From the NCBI GenBank assembly GCA_963847345.1, contig CAWJZU010000042.1, forward strand, positions 124,001-188,000: DNA of 64,000 nucleotides, in the 5' to 3' direction. The translations under genes and the position numbers were made by a program. This document shows, piece after piece, positions 17,929 through 26,984 of the stretch. Origin of the DNA: DATARH01 sp963847345 (GTDB taxonomy: Bacteria; Pseudomonadota; Alphaproteobacteria; ATCC43930; CGMCC-115725). The notes below the pieces were generated by a model, which ran no database searches, was not told the DNA's origin, and saw nothing but the letters and a program-made list of their open reading frames with translations. The number at the start of each line of letters is the position of its first letter. Position 1 is the first letter of the stretch.

Positions 17929-18714
17929 ATGGATGCTCAAAAGGATTTCTGGGACAAGCTGTCAGCGTCATCTGGGATGATTGCGGCAATTTTGGTTCCA
18001 GTCGCTGTAGCATTCGTTGGCTCACAGTATAGCGCGTCGCTGAAGCACCAGGAATTAGAGGCAACCTCCCGACGCGAATACATAAACATCGCGCTGACCA
18101 TTCTGAGAGATCCTGGCACAGACGATTCTCTAAGAGAATGGGGCACAAAAATCATAAATCATTACGCAGATGTCGAGATGTCACCATCAACGAAAGCGGC
18201 CTTCAATACAGGTGGCCAGATATTGCCTCCGGCGCTGCAGACCGATTTGCTTCGCCCCATGTCTTTACCGCTAGCTTTGTCGGGCGCAGGTCCCGGCGAG
18301 GCTATCCCAGCACCACCCCTGCCAGCACCACCCCGGCCAGGACGTGCAGCCGAGCCTCCTCCAGTATCGGCCGAATCTCCTTCAGCATCGCCTACTGAGA
18401 ACGAGGCAGGACCGGCTACCGCTCTCACGTCCACGCAACGGCTTTCAAAGATCAATTTCTGGCAAACGCAAGGCATAAAAGCACTTCTTGATCGGGACCT
18501 CGATCAAGCTGTGAAAGCGTATCGGAACGCCTACGCGTTATGGCCGGAGTTCAGAAACGTGGATGAAATCCAGCGATTATTGAAATCGCCACAATCGTCC
18601 GCGAAAGATGACAAGGAATGGAAAAATCTATACAAACTAATTACAAGATACGATCTTCGTGGTGTTGATCCGGCCATCTTAGAACGTTTGCGTCAAGAGG
18701 CACAGCAGAACTGA
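17929..18714 (+). CDS. Unrecognised membrane-anchored protein, proline-rich linker
   Basis: 261 residues. Residues about 15-32 form an N-terminal membrane helix (GMIAAILVPVAVAFVGSQYS), then a helical stretch, a long linker of Pro/Ala (about 130-175) and a C-terminal helical region with a TPR-like motif (ALLDRDLDQAVKAYRNAYAL). A strong GGGGGGAGAC precedes ATG 17929. Base composition is clearly AT-richer than neighbours (for example 18600-18714), which hints at horizontal origin. I cannot name a family; the first 60 residues look like small membrane-anchored proteins of phage or mobile regions. No clear partners. Confidence 0.7.
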   Translation: MDAQKDFWDKLSASSGMIAAILVPVAVAFVGSQYSASLKHQELEATSRREYINIALTILRDPGTDDSLREWGTKIINHYADVEMSPSTKAAFNTGGQILPPALQTDLLRPMSLPLALSGAGPGEAIPAPPLPAPPRPGRAAEPPPVSAESPSASPTENEAGPATALTSTQRLSKINFWQTQGIKALLDRDLDQAVKAYRNAYALWPEFRNVDEIQRLLKSPQSSAKDDKEWKNLYKLITRYDLRGVDPAILERLRQEAQQN

Positions 18715-18905
18715 TCTACGGAATGCGGGTAGCGCCTCGCCGAAGCTCAGCAAGAACGCGGCGTAGTTCCCCTAGCCGAAGCCGGGCGGCAAGGCAAAAC
18801 ACACCCCGTTGCGGCACCGTTCCAGCTCGCTTGTGGCGCCGAATATGCCCTTTACGCAGCAAGTAGACCGGGTGAGGATCGATCTCAGACTGGTTCACTA
18901 CCTGC

Positions 18906-20001
18906 TTACTCGAATACTATGGCGCGGCCGGTGTCGGAGGAGTGTTTGATCGCGTCGATGAGACGATGCAGCTCCACGGCCGTCGCGAAATCCGGCAGAC
19001 GGGCTTCGGCGCCGCGTATCGCGCGGGCGAACAGGGCGTACATCTGGCCGACGTTCAGTGGCTCGCCGTCGGGGGTGCCCGGCGCGGCGATGGTGAACCG
19101 CTCCGGCACCGGCATCGGTTCGAGATCGTTGCCGCGCTGCGCGCCGTGCAGGAACACCTTGCTCAATTGCGGCGAATCCTCGCCGGAGGCGACCAGCGTG
19201 CCGTCGCGGCCGTAGATCTCCATACGGTAGCCACTGCCGGCGTAGGGGATCGCGGCGACGTGCGACGAGACGACCGCGCCGTTTTGCAGCCAGCCGCCGA
19301 TCAGGATGTTGTCGGGCGCGGTCACGTCGAGCCAGGTGTTCGTGCCGGTGTCGAGCCATTGCTTGGCCTGCGTTCGCGACGACCGCCGAGAGCGAGCGGA
19401 AATCGCCGGTGACAAAGCGCATCGCGTCGATCGTGTGGCCGTTCGCGATCGTCAGCGTATTGGCGCCGAGCGCGGCGTCGCGCTGCCAGGTGCGGTGCGA
19501 CGGGCGGGTCAGGACTCCCTCGCGCATCAGCCCGACCTTTATCGCCAGGATTTCGCCGACATAGCCTTCGGCGACCAGCTCTTTTAGGTACATCAGCGCC
19601 GGATCGACACGCGCCTGCAGACCGACAGCCGTCCTGAGGCCGCGCGATGCGGCGAGCTGCGCCAGCTCGACGGCCTCGTCGGTGGTGCGCCCGAGCGGCC
19701 ATTCGCAATAGACGTGCTTGCCCGCTTCGAGCGCCGCCTTGGTCGGCGCGTAATGCGACGGCACGCGCACGACGACCGCGACCGCGTCGATCTCCGGGGA
19801 CGTAACCATCTCGCGCCAGTCGCTGAAAGCGAGCCGCGCACCGTAGGCCTGTCTTGCGGCCTCGGCGCTGTCGGCGCGCGTCGTGCAGACCGCGGTCAGT
19901 TCGATGTCTTGGCTGGCCTGGAGCGCCGGCAGATGCGAGCGCGACGACCACGTGCCCCGTACGCTGGCGCCGATCAGACCGAGCCGGATTTTATCTGGCA
20001 T
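18906..20001 (-). CDS. Gfo/Idh/MocA-family oxidoreductase (one frame break)
   Basis: NAD(P)-dependent dehydrogenase, usually on sugars, inositols or dihydrodiols. N-terminal Rossmann domain: IRLGLIGASVRGTW, then AVCTTRADSAEAARQ, and the catalytic strand YCEWPLGRTTDEAVELA where family members have EKP. The C-terminal domain is in a second frame after one extra A near 19375 (VVA(N)TQAKQWLDTGTNTWL once removed), ending with ELHRLIDAIKHSSDTGRAI. Start ATG 20001. Rebuilt length is about 365 residues, normal. Divergent from the SDR and GhrA-like genes, so the three may act on one hydroxy-acid or sugar pathway. Confidence 0.82.
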
Positions 20002-20025
20002 GTCGCATCTCCCAAAACCGTGTCG

Positions 20026-20106
20026 CCGAGATTGCTTCGCTCCGCTCGCAATGACAATCGAAGAGAGGTTGTCATTGCGAGAAGCGCAGCGACGAAGCAA
20101 TCTCGG
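20026..20106. repeat. Dispersed palindrome with GTCATTGCGAG and CAATCTCGG arms
   Basis: The left arm (20026-20057) begins CCGAGATTGCTTCG and ends CTCGCAATGACAA; the right arm (20069-20106) begins TTGTCATTGCGAG and ends AAGCAATCTCGG. They pair over about 30 bp around an 11-nt loop. This GTCATTGCGAG...GAAGCAATCTC element is a well-known intergenic palindrome in many bacteria. It fills the space between the divergent oxidoreductase genes. Confidence 0.8.
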
Positions 20107-20137
20107 TCCGGAGAGATTGAAGGCGGGAGGCGGGAAG

Positions 20138-20902
20138 ATGGGCAAGCTCGATGGCAAGGTCGCGCTGATCACCGGTTCGGGGCGCAATATCGGCCGCGCG
20201 ACGGCGCTCAAATTCGCCGGCGAGGGGGCGCATGTCGTCATCAACGCCCGCGCCAACCAGCAGGAAGCGGAATCGGTGGCGCGCGAGGTGCGCGATCTCG
20301 GCGTCAAGGCGGCGCCGATCCTCGCCGATGTCGGCAACAAGGCGGAGGTCGAGGGGCTGGCGGAGAAGGCGCTGTCCGAATTCGGCCGGGTCGACATCCT
20401 GGTCAACAACGCCGCGATCCGGCCGCACAAGCCGTTCACCGAGGTCACCGACGAGGATTGGGAGCGGGTGCGCAACGTCGTTCTCGACGGCGCCTTCTAT
20501 CTGACGCGGGCGCTGATCCCGTCGATGGTCAAGAACAAATACGGCCGCATCCTGTTCTTCTGCGGCGACGGCTCGATTTCGGCGCAGGGCCACGGAAGGG
20601 CGCATCTGTCGGCGGCGAAAATGGGGCTGATCGGGATGGCGCGCGGTCTCGCCTCGGAGTTCGCGGCGCACAACATCCGCGTCAATGTCGTCTCGCCGGG
20701 CAGCATCGACACGCGGCGCGACAACCCGGAATGGTACACCACGTCGCCCGGAGGGCATGTGCCGAACGCCGCCGGCATCCCATTGGGCCGCCAGGGCAAG
20801 GTCGACGAGATCGCCGCCGCCTGCCTGTTCCTGGTCAGCGAGGATGGCGGTTTCATGACGGGACAGACGATCCACGTCAACGGCGGCGCGCATTACTACT
20901 GA
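20138..20902 (+). CDS. SDR-family oxidoreductase lacking the catalytic tyrosine
   Basis: 254 residues of the classical short-chain dehydrogenase fold. The cofactor loop is TGSGRNIG (residues 12-19) and the NNA motif follows LV at 90-92. The active-site lysine is K161 (SAAK), but the residue four before it, normally Tyr, is Leu (L157), preceded by His156. C-terminal GGAHYY and NVVSPGSIDT are normal. Without the tyrosine, standard hydride-transfer chemistry is doubtful; it may be a binding protein, a lyase-like variant or use His156. ATG 20138 follows GGGAGGCGGGAAG. The GhrA-like gene starts 33 bp downstream. Confidence 0.88.
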   Translation: MGKLDGKVALITGSGRNIGRATALKFAGEGAHVVINARANQQEAESVAREVRDLGVKAAPILADVGNKAEVEGLAEKALSEFGRVDILVNNAAIRPHKPFTEVTDEDWERVRNVVLDGAFYLTRALIPSMVKNKYGRILFFCGDGSISAQGHGRAHLSAAKMGLIGMARGLASEFAAHNIRVNVVSPGSIDTRRDNPEWYTTSPGGHVPNAAGIPLGRQGKVDEIAAACLFLVSEDGGFMTGQTIHVNGGAHYY

Positions 20903-20935
20903 TCCGCGGCAAGCACGACTTTGGGGGATGCGACG

Positions 20936-21872
20936 ATGGCGCTGCTGATCTATGGGCTCGACAGGCAAATCGGCAACGCGCAGGCGTGGCGCGATACGGT
21001 CGCCGAATTGCTGCCTGGCCGCGAACTCCGCATCTTTCCCGAGGTCGGCGAATGCGGCCGAGATCGAATATCTCGCCTTTATGCGGCCGGATTTCGACGC
21101 GATCCCGGCGCTGCCGAACTTGAAGGCGATGTTCAGCCGCTCGGCCGGGGTCGAGGCGTTCATCGATCATCCGAAACTGCCGCAAGTGCCGCTCGGCAAG
21201 ATCGAGCCGGAGGGCGGCGACCCGATGATGACCGAGTACACGGTCATGCACGTGCTGCGGTTTCATCGCGAGATGCCGCTGTACCAGGAGGCGCAGGCCA
21301 ACCGCGAATGGCTGCGCCGGCCGATCGTGCGCCCCGAGCAGCGCCGCGTCGGGTTTCTCGGCCTCGGGCTGATGGCGAAGGCGCCGGCGCTGGTGCTGAA
21401 ATCGCTCGGCTTTCCGGTGTCGGCCTGGGTACGCTCGCCGCGCGAGGGCGAAGAAATCCCGATCTTTCACGGCCCGGAGCAGTTCGAGCCGTTCATGCGC
21501 GAGACCGATATCGCGGTGTGCCTGTTGCCACTGACCCGGGAGACCGAGGGCATATTGTGCGCCCGCACCTTCGCGATGATGCCGCGAGGAGCGATGGTCA
21601 TAAATATCGGGCGCGGCAAGCACGTCGTCGCAGCCGATTTGATCGAGGCGCTCGATTCCGGGCAGCTCTCCTACGCCGCGCTCGATGCGCTGCACCCCGA
21701 GCCGCTGCCGCCCGACAGCCCGCTTTGGGCGCACCCGAAGGTGACCGTGATGCCGCATGTCGCGCGCCGGCCGACGGTGCGCCAGCTCGTCGCCGAGATC
21801 GCCGCCAATATCAGCAGCGTGGAAGCCGGCGGCGGCTTGCTGCAGGAGATCGACAAGGCGACGGGGTATTGA
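20936..21872 (+). CDS. Glyoxylate/hydroxypyruvate reductase A-like dehydrogenase (one frame break)
   Basis: NAD(P)H-dependent D-2-hydroxyacid dehydrogenase reducing glyoxylate or hydroxypyruvate (GhrA-type). Begins MALLIYGLDRQIGNAQAW; one extra G near 21048 shifts to the frame with IEYLAFMRPDFDAIPALPN. Rossmann loop GFLGLGLMAKAPALVL, catalytic Arg in INIGRGKHVV, Glu in DALHPEPLP and His in VMPHVARRP are all present. Rebuilt length is about 312 residues, as in GhrA. Likely cotranscribed with the SDR gene. It converges on the PEP-CTERM gene with a strong hairpin between. Confidence 0.87.
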
Positions 21873-21882
21873 TTTCTAACTA

Positions 21883-21917
21883 CCGCCGGCCGCCCGTAAC
21901 AGTTACCCGGCCGGCGG
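21883..21917. terminator. Strong bidirectional hairpin between convergent genes
   Basis: CCGCCGGCCG (21883-21892) pairs perfectly with CGGCCGGCGG (21908-21917), and the inside GTAAC/GTTAC also pairs, giving an almost continuous stem. It sits between the stop of the GhrA-like gene (+) and that of the PEP-CTERM gene (-). Little T-run on either side. Confidence 0.65.
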
Positions 21918-21931
21918 GTTCAGCGTAGCGG

Positions 21932-22534
21932 CTAAGCGCGGTCGGGCTGGACACCGGCCCTGCGTCGGCGAAACGCCCAGCCCATGCCGGTAAGCGCCGC
22001 CCCAAGCAACGTCAGGGAGGCCGGCTCCGGCACCGCCGCGAACTCGAAGTCGATCTTTACGACCGTGCCGTCAACGTAGGACAGGCCATTCCAGTCGACC
22101 AGGATCTGATCGGCGTTGAACGAGACCCGGCTGTCGTCAAAACCCGCCATCGTCGTGGCCGGATCGACACTCGCGCCGATGATGCCGAGCAGTCCCGGTG
22201 AAGTGAAGACGATGCCGTTGAAAGGCGCTACGCTCCATGTCGGAGTTGTCAATGTAGTCGTCAGCGTGATCGTCAGCATCGTATCGCTGAAGTCGGTCAG
22301 AAGCTGCGTGACGCCTTCTACATCTCCGACCGTCTCCTGCCCGGGGCCGACGACAAAGCTCGACGGTGTGAAACTGGCCTGTGAATACGGGGTGCCGAGG
22401 TCGGGGTAATAGTACACCGCGTCGAGCGTCTTCCCGAGAAGCCCGGCCTCAGCGGGCCGGCCGCCGCACAGCAATGTGTTCGCGGCAGCAAACATCACCA
22501 CAACCAAGACGAGTATTTTAGTATTTAGAGACAT
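21932..22534 (-). CDS. PEP-CTERM sorting domain protein
   Basis: 200 residues: signal peptide (about 1-30, MSLNTKILVLVVVMFAAAN), a beta-rich central part of unknown fold, then VPEPASLTLLGAALTGMGW followed by FRRRRAG, which is the PEP-CTERM tripartite sorting signal (VPEP, hydrophobic helix, basic cluster). Exosortase would cut at this signal and release or anchor the protein with exopolysaccharide. No exosortase gene is in the window. ATG 22534 is preceded by GGGAGG. A consensus sigma-54 promoter lies 45 bp upstream. The body is unlike the two paralogues at 39-41 kb. Confidence 0.9.
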   Translation of the reverse strand: MSLNTKILVLVVVMFAAANTLLCGGRPAEAGLLGKTLDAVYYYPDLGTPYSQASFTPSSFVVGPGQETVGDVEGVTQLLTDFSDTMLTITLTTTLTTPTWSVAPFNGIVFTSPGLLGIIGASVDPATTMAGFDDSRVSFNADQILVDWNGLSYVDGTVVKIDFEFAAVPEPASLTLLGAALTGMGWAFRRRRAGVQPDRA

Positions 22535-22578
22535 TTGACCTCCCTTTCGCTTATAACGGAGTGTCTTTATCGCTTGGG

Positions 22579-22593
22579 GCAACATTCGTGCCA
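22579..22593 (-). promoter_or_regulatory. Sigma-54 (RpoN) promoter of the PEP-CTERM gene
   Basis: On the minus strand TGGCACGAATGTTGC matches the -24/-12 consensus TGGCACG-N4-TTGC at every conserved base, with GG and GC exactly 10 bp apart. It ends 45 bp before the ATG at 22534, the same distance as for the PEP-CTERM gene at 39846. Confidence 0.85.
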
Positions 22594-22598
22594 ATTTC

Positions 22599-22668
22599 GT
22601 AAACTGTTGCTACTCTTCAAGACTGCTTGCGGTGCGAGGGTCGTAAACTGTCGCTCCGCTTTACAGCG
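22599..22668. promoter_or_regulatory. Candidate activator sites upstream of the sigma-54 promoter
   Basis: GTAAACTGTTGCTAC at 22599 and GTAAACTGTCGCTCC at 22643 are direct repeats 44 bp apart, about four helical turns, consistent with enhancer-binding protein sites. The second is followed by an inverted TTTACAG. They differ from the TGTC-N9-GACA sites of the other two PEP-CTERM genes. Confidence 0.45.
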
Positions 22669-22837
22669 TTATGGTAGACTTTACACTTGCCTGTCTCTCC
22701 ACCCCCGCAAAGGCGCAAGCTCAGGAATGACGTGAGTCGCTGAAAAGCTTCGACTCCCGGCCAGCTGGCGCGTTGACAGAAGACCGCGAATACCGCGAAC
22801 CTGCGGGTAAATTCATTCCGGAAAAGGAGGAGCGGCG

Positions 22838-24557
22838 ATGGCGCTCGACCTGTTGATCAAGAACGGCACCGTCGTGGACGGCTCGGGCCTGCCGCGCTAC
22901 CGCGCCGATGTCGGTGTCGCGGGCGGCCGCATCGTCGAGATCGGGCGAATCCGCGCCGCCGCCGAGCGGGTGATCGACGCCGACGGGCTGATCGTCGCGC
23001 CCGGATTTATCGACGGCCATACGCATATGGACGCGCAGGTCGCGTGGGATCCGATTGGCAGCTGCTCGTGCTGGCACGGCGTCACCTCGGTGGTGATGGG
23101 CAATTGCGGCTTCGCGCTGGCGCCGTGCAAACCCGAGGACCGGGAATGGTTCGCGCGCTGCCTGACAGCGGTCGAGGACATCCCGACCGAGGCGATGCTG
23201 GCCGGCATCGAGTGGAATTGGGAAACGTTCCCCGAGTATCTCGCCAACGTCGAGCGTCTGCCGAAGGCGCTCAATTACGGGATGTATATCGGCCATTCGG
23301 CGCTGCGCATGTATGCGATGGGCAAGCGCGGCCTCGACGAGAAAGCAACCGAGGACGATCTACGCGTCATGGCGCACGCGGTTACGCAAGCGTTGCGGGC
23401 CGGCGCGCTGGGGTTTTCGACCTCGCGCGCGACGACGCATATCCGTCCCGACGGCGGCCCCGTGGCCAGCCGCATCGCCGATTGGAGCGAGATCGACCGG
23501 CTGGTCGCCGCGATGGCCGAACTCGATTCCGGCATCTTTCAGATCGGTCCCGACATCTCCGGCGGCGAGGCGCAGCGAGCGTTTCTCGAAAGGCTGCGCC
23601 GTGTCGCGCTCGACTGCGGACGACCTGTTATGTTCGGGACGCTGGCGACGAAGCAGGGGGTCGAGCCGAACCCGTGGGATTACCAGCTGCGCTGGATCGA
23701 CGAGACCGTCGCGCAGAGGCGGGCGCGTCTGGGGCCAGGCGACGACGCGCTCGATCAACGCGATCTTCTCGCTGAAATCGTACCTGCCGTTCGACTACCT
23801 GCCAGGGTGGCGCGAGCTGCGCGCCCTGCCGATCGAGGAGCAGAAGGCGCGGCTGCGCGATCCGGACATGCGCGCCCGCCTTGTCGCCGCGGAAGCCGGG
23901 ATGAAGCCGAAAGGCTCGGAAATGCAGGGCGGCGGCGCTGCGACGACCGACCCGCGCAAACCCGATTACGCGAATCTGTTCCCGATGTTCGACACGGGTT
24001 GGGACGATCCGAGCGTCGCCGAGCTGGCCCGCCGCCGCAACCAGCACCCGGTCGAGACGATCATCGATCTGTGCCTGGAGAACGACGACCGCGTCTTTGT
24101 GCAGCCGCTCGTCAACGAGTCGCCGGACGACGTGCTCGGCCTGTTGAAGCATCCGCGCACGCTGGCGACGTTCTCCGATTCCGGCGCGCATGTCTGTCAG
24201 GAGATGGGCTCGTCGCTGCAGACGCATCTGTTGAGCTACTGGGTGCGCAAGCGGCAGCAATTCACGCTCGAAGAGGCGGTGCGGATGCTGACCTTCGACA
24301 ACGCCTCGGCCTGGGAACTGCCGGATCGCGGCCTCGTCCGCACCGGCTACGCCGCCGACCTCGTCGTGTTCGACGAGGCGCGGGTGCGTCCGCTGCTGCC
24401 GAAGGTCGAGCAGGATCTGCCGGGCGGCGCCCGAAGGCTCGTACAGAAGGCCGACGGCATCGCCGCGACGGTGGTCAACGGCGCCCTCGCCTTCGAGAAC
24501 GGCGAGGCGACCGGAAATTATGCCGGGGAAGTGCTGAAGGGGCGGCTCGCCGTCTGA
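22838..24557 (+). CDS. N-acyl-D-amino-acid deacylase / D-aminoacylase-like amidohydrolase (one frame break)
   Basis: Metal-dependent amidohydrolase (TIM barrel with small beta domain). The N-terminus LLIKNGTVVDGSGLPRYRAD and metal motif GFIDGHTHMD are typical, as is GVTSVVMGNCGF. After one extra base near 23710 the frame shifts to VWGQATTRSINAIFSLKSYL, and the C-terminal half keeps FSDSGAHVCQEMGSS with the late Asp and RTGYAADLVVFDE. About 572 residues rebuilt, the family size. It probably hydrolyses N-acyl D-amino acids or related amides. ATG 22838 follows AAAAGGAGGAG. Downstream, 66 bp away, is the toxin-antitoxin scar. Confidence 0.87.
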
Positions 24558-24622
24558 AACTGCTGTTTCATTGAACAACGCCCCGAGTAGGCTAACTCTT
24601 GTTGGTTTACTCGGGAGGCCGC

Positions 24623-24753
24623 ATGCGCACCGTCAACATCTACGAAGCCAAGACACATTTGTCACGTCTGGTCGAGGCTGCGGCGAAGGGCGAAGCTGTT
24701 GACCGCCGATCCGGTCGTCGCTCAGCTATCCGGCGCCGGTCAGGAAAGTGTGA
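24623..24753 (+). pseudogene. Phd-type antitoxin fused by deletion to a PIN toxin tail
   Basis: ATG 24623, after GGGAGG, starts MRTVNIYEAKTHLSRLVEAA, the N-terminal DNA-binding part of a Phd/YefM antitoxin, up to about KGEA. From about 24697 another frame reads LLTADPVVAQ and, with one base removed, YPAPVRKV then TGA (24751-24753). That is the usual C-terminus of PIN-domain toxins of such pairs. So the antitoxin's second half and almost all of the toxin, including the acidic active site, are missing. The locus cannot make a working toxin; the truncated antitoxin might still bind DNA. Confidence 0.72.
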
Positions 24754-24983
24754 CGGGAAGCGGCGTCAAGGCGCCGCGCTGCTGACAATCGCCGCCTGCA
24801 TGCGGCGCTCGTGCGCGTGGCCGGCAGCTAGTTCCCGACCTCGCCGCTTCTCGTAACACGCGCACCGCTACGCGCCCGGCTGGAGTGGGCCGACGCTTCG
24901 TCCCGACCGGCTTCCGGTTGTCCGGTCCCGATCCCAACGGTACGTTGGCTTGTAAGTCAAGACGTCAGCCGGATTGGGATCGC
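24754..24983. other. Intergenic, no gene recognised
   Basis: Between the toxin-antitoxin scar and the protease gene. I see no supported ORF, hairpin or promoter consensus. It may hold more eroded remnants of the lost locus. Confidence 0.4.
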
Positions 24984-26093
24984 GTGAGAACTAATTTCCT
25001 GCTGCGCGTCGCGGTCCTCTGGGCACTCATTCTGGCGACGGTCTGGGTGCTCCAGCCTTACGCCGTGTCGCTGTGGGCGGCGGCCACCGAGCCGCGCACG
25101 GTGACACCGCGCGGCGGCCTCGCCGAGTACGAGGAAGCGACGATAAAGCTGTTCAAGGCGGCCTCGCCCTCGGTCGTGCACGTCTTCGCGGCGGCGCCGC
25201 AGCGCGGCATCTTTCAGCTCGAACCCGCGGAAGTCGCCGTGCAGTCCGGTTCGGGCATCGTCTGGGACGCGGCCGGGCACGTCATCACGAATTACCACGT
25301 GATCCGCGGCGCCCAGCGCATCCGCGTGCGCCTGACAAACGGCGAGTTCGTCGACGCCGACATCGTCGGGACCGCGCCGAACTACGATATCGCGGTGCTC
25401 CGGCTCAACCGCCCGCGCGCCGCGCTGCACCCGATCGCAATCGGCAGTTCCGCCGATCTGCGGGTCGGCCAGGCCGCGTTCGCGATCGGCAACCCGTACG
25501 GGCTGGAGCAGACGCTGACCTCGGGGATCATCAGCGCGGTCGGGCGGCGGCTGCCGACCTCCGCGGCCTACGAAATCGGCGGGGTGATCCAGACCGACGC
25601 GGCGGTCAACCCCGGCAACTCGGGCGGGCCGCTGCTCGACAGCGCCGGAAGGCTGATCGGGGTAAACAGCGCGATCATCTCCGGCTCGGGCGCCTCGGCC
25701 GGCATCGGCTTCGCGATCCCGGTCGATACGGTGAACCGGATCGCCGCCGAACTGATCCGCGAGGGCCACGTCCCGATGCCGGGTATCGGCATTGTCGCGG
25801 CACACGAAAGCACGGCGACGCAGCTCGGGGTGGACGGCATCATCATCGTCCGCGTTCTGCCCGACTCGCCGGCGGCAAAGGCCGAACTCGTGTCGGCGGC
25901 GAGCACCGGCGGCGCAGTCGCCGACGTGATCCTCGCCGCGAACGGAACGCCGGTTCACAACGTCTCGGAGCTGGCCGCGATCCTGCAGCAGGTCGGGATC
26001 GGCAACACGGTGCGGCTGACAATCCTGCGCAACGGCCAGGCGCGCACGATCGACGTCCCGGTGGCCGACGTTTCGGGATTTCAGCAGCAGTGA
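24984..26093 (+). CDS. S1C serine protease with PDZ domain (HtrA/DegS-like)
   Basis: 369 residues: one N-terminal membrane anchor (about 5-32), a trypsin-like domain and one C-terminal PDZ domain (about 270-365). Catalytic triad: H105 (TNYHVI), D135 (NYDIAVL) and S213 (NPGNSGGPL). The single PDZ and anchor fit DegS-like or 2-alkenal reductase-annotated HtrA proteins acting in periplasmic stress. The start is GTG 24984, preceded by GGATTGGGA; the frame is open back to 24885 but the extension lacks signal character. It converges on the metallopeptidase gene 44 bp downstream. Confidence 0.9.
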   Translation: MRTNFLLRVAVLWALILATVWVLQPYAVSLWAAATEPRTVTPRGGLAEYEEATIKLFKAASPSVVHVFAAAPQRGIFQLEPAEVAVQSGSGIVWDAAGHVITNYHVIRGAQRIRVRLTNGEFVDADIVGTAPNYDIAVLRLNRPRAALHPIAIGSSADLRVGQAAFAIGNPYGLEQTLTSGIISAVGRRLPTSAAYEIGGVIQTDAAVNPGNSGGPLLDSAGRLIGVNSAIISGSGASAGIGFAIPVDTVNRIAAELIREGHVPMPGIGIVAAHESTATQLGVDGIIIVRVLPDSPAAKAELVSAASTGGAVADVILAANGTPVHNVSELAAILQQVGIGNTVRLTILRNGQARTIDVPVADVSGFQQQ

Positions 26094-26137
26094 CGATGGC
26101 CGGTACGGCGCCGGCTCGACCCGAGCCGGTTCAAGAA

Positions 26138-26900
26138 TTAACCATAGGACAGCAGTTCGGCACGGTGCCGCTTGAGCCAGACGCGCTGCGCGGCGGGATC
26201 GGCCACCATCGTGCCCACCAGCCTCCAGAACCGCGGGCTAGTGGTTCATCTCGATCAGGTGCGCCACCTCGTGCGCGACGACGTAATCGAGCACCGGCTC
26301 CGGCGCCATGATCAGCCGCCAGCTGAACGACAGCGACCCGGCGGCGGAGCAGCTTCCCCACCGGCTTTTCGTATCGCGCACCGTGATCCGGGTCACCTTC
26401 CTGCCGATTGTCGCCGCATGCAGGCGCGCGCGGCGCGTCAGTTCCTGCCCGGCGAGCCGGGCCAGATGGTCGCGGACGCGGCTCGCGACAGGTTCGGGGC
26501 CGCCGCGCACGCGGATTTCGCCGTCGACGATTGCCACCAAAGGCGCGACGGACGGCGCGCCCGGGTCATTCTCGCGGCGGATCCGGTGCGGTGCGCCGAA
26601 CACCGGCACGACCGCACCCTCGGCGAACGGCACGGCAATCGGCAACGCATCGAGCCGCGCCGCGATCCAGCCGCGCTGCGCCTCGAGAAATTTCAGTGCG
26701 GTTTCCGGCGGAAGCCCCCGCGGCACAACCAGGTCGAAGCGGCGCGTCGAGGCATCCATCCGCAAGAGCAGCCGCCGCGCCCGCGGGTTGACGCGAATCG
26801 CCACCGGCGCGCCGAGTTCTAGACCGTCGGCCCGACGCTGCGCCTCGGCGAGCGAAAGGCCCGGAAGAGCGCCCACCCTACGCGACAACGCTCGCAACAT
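26138..26900 (-). CDS. YgjP-like (DUF45) M48-type metallopeptidase (one frame break)
   Basis: About 254 residues once rebuilt. TVRDTKSRWGSCSAAGSLSF and YVVAHEVAHLIEMNH are the YgjP/SprT-like signature; HEVAH provides two zinc ligands and the catalytic Glu. Immediately after EMNH an extra T creates a TAG stop; removing it restores SPRFWRLVGTMV and ends LLSYG-TAA at 26138, matching the family C-terminus with its third ligand (NHSPRFW). So the apparent stop is the indel. ATG 26900 is the likely start. Cellular role of YgjP-type proteins is poorly known. Confidence 0.83.
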
Positions 26901-26916
26901 GACGCGGATTCTCCAG

Positions 26917-26936
26917 AAGGGAGCCGAAGCTCCTTT
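26917..26936 (-). terminator. UUCG-loop hairpin after the soxG gene
   Basis: On the minus strand AAAGGAGC-TTCG-GCTCCCTT forms a 5-bp perfect GC stem, extended by AT and GT pairs, closed by a UUCG tetraloop. It lies 49 bp past the soxG stop and just before the metallopeptidase start. The T-run on the minus side is weak (CTTCT); the plus side has TTTATTAT. Confidence 0.6.
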
Positions 26937-26984
26937 ATTATCGGGCAAGTGACCCGCCGCGCGATAGCGGCTGCGGGGACGCGC

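Noticed and set aside
18716..18898. 60-codon minus frame after the AT-rich gene
   Set aside because: Arg-rich, without motif; it resembles noncoding GC-rich DNA. The 190-bp gap holds nothing I can support.
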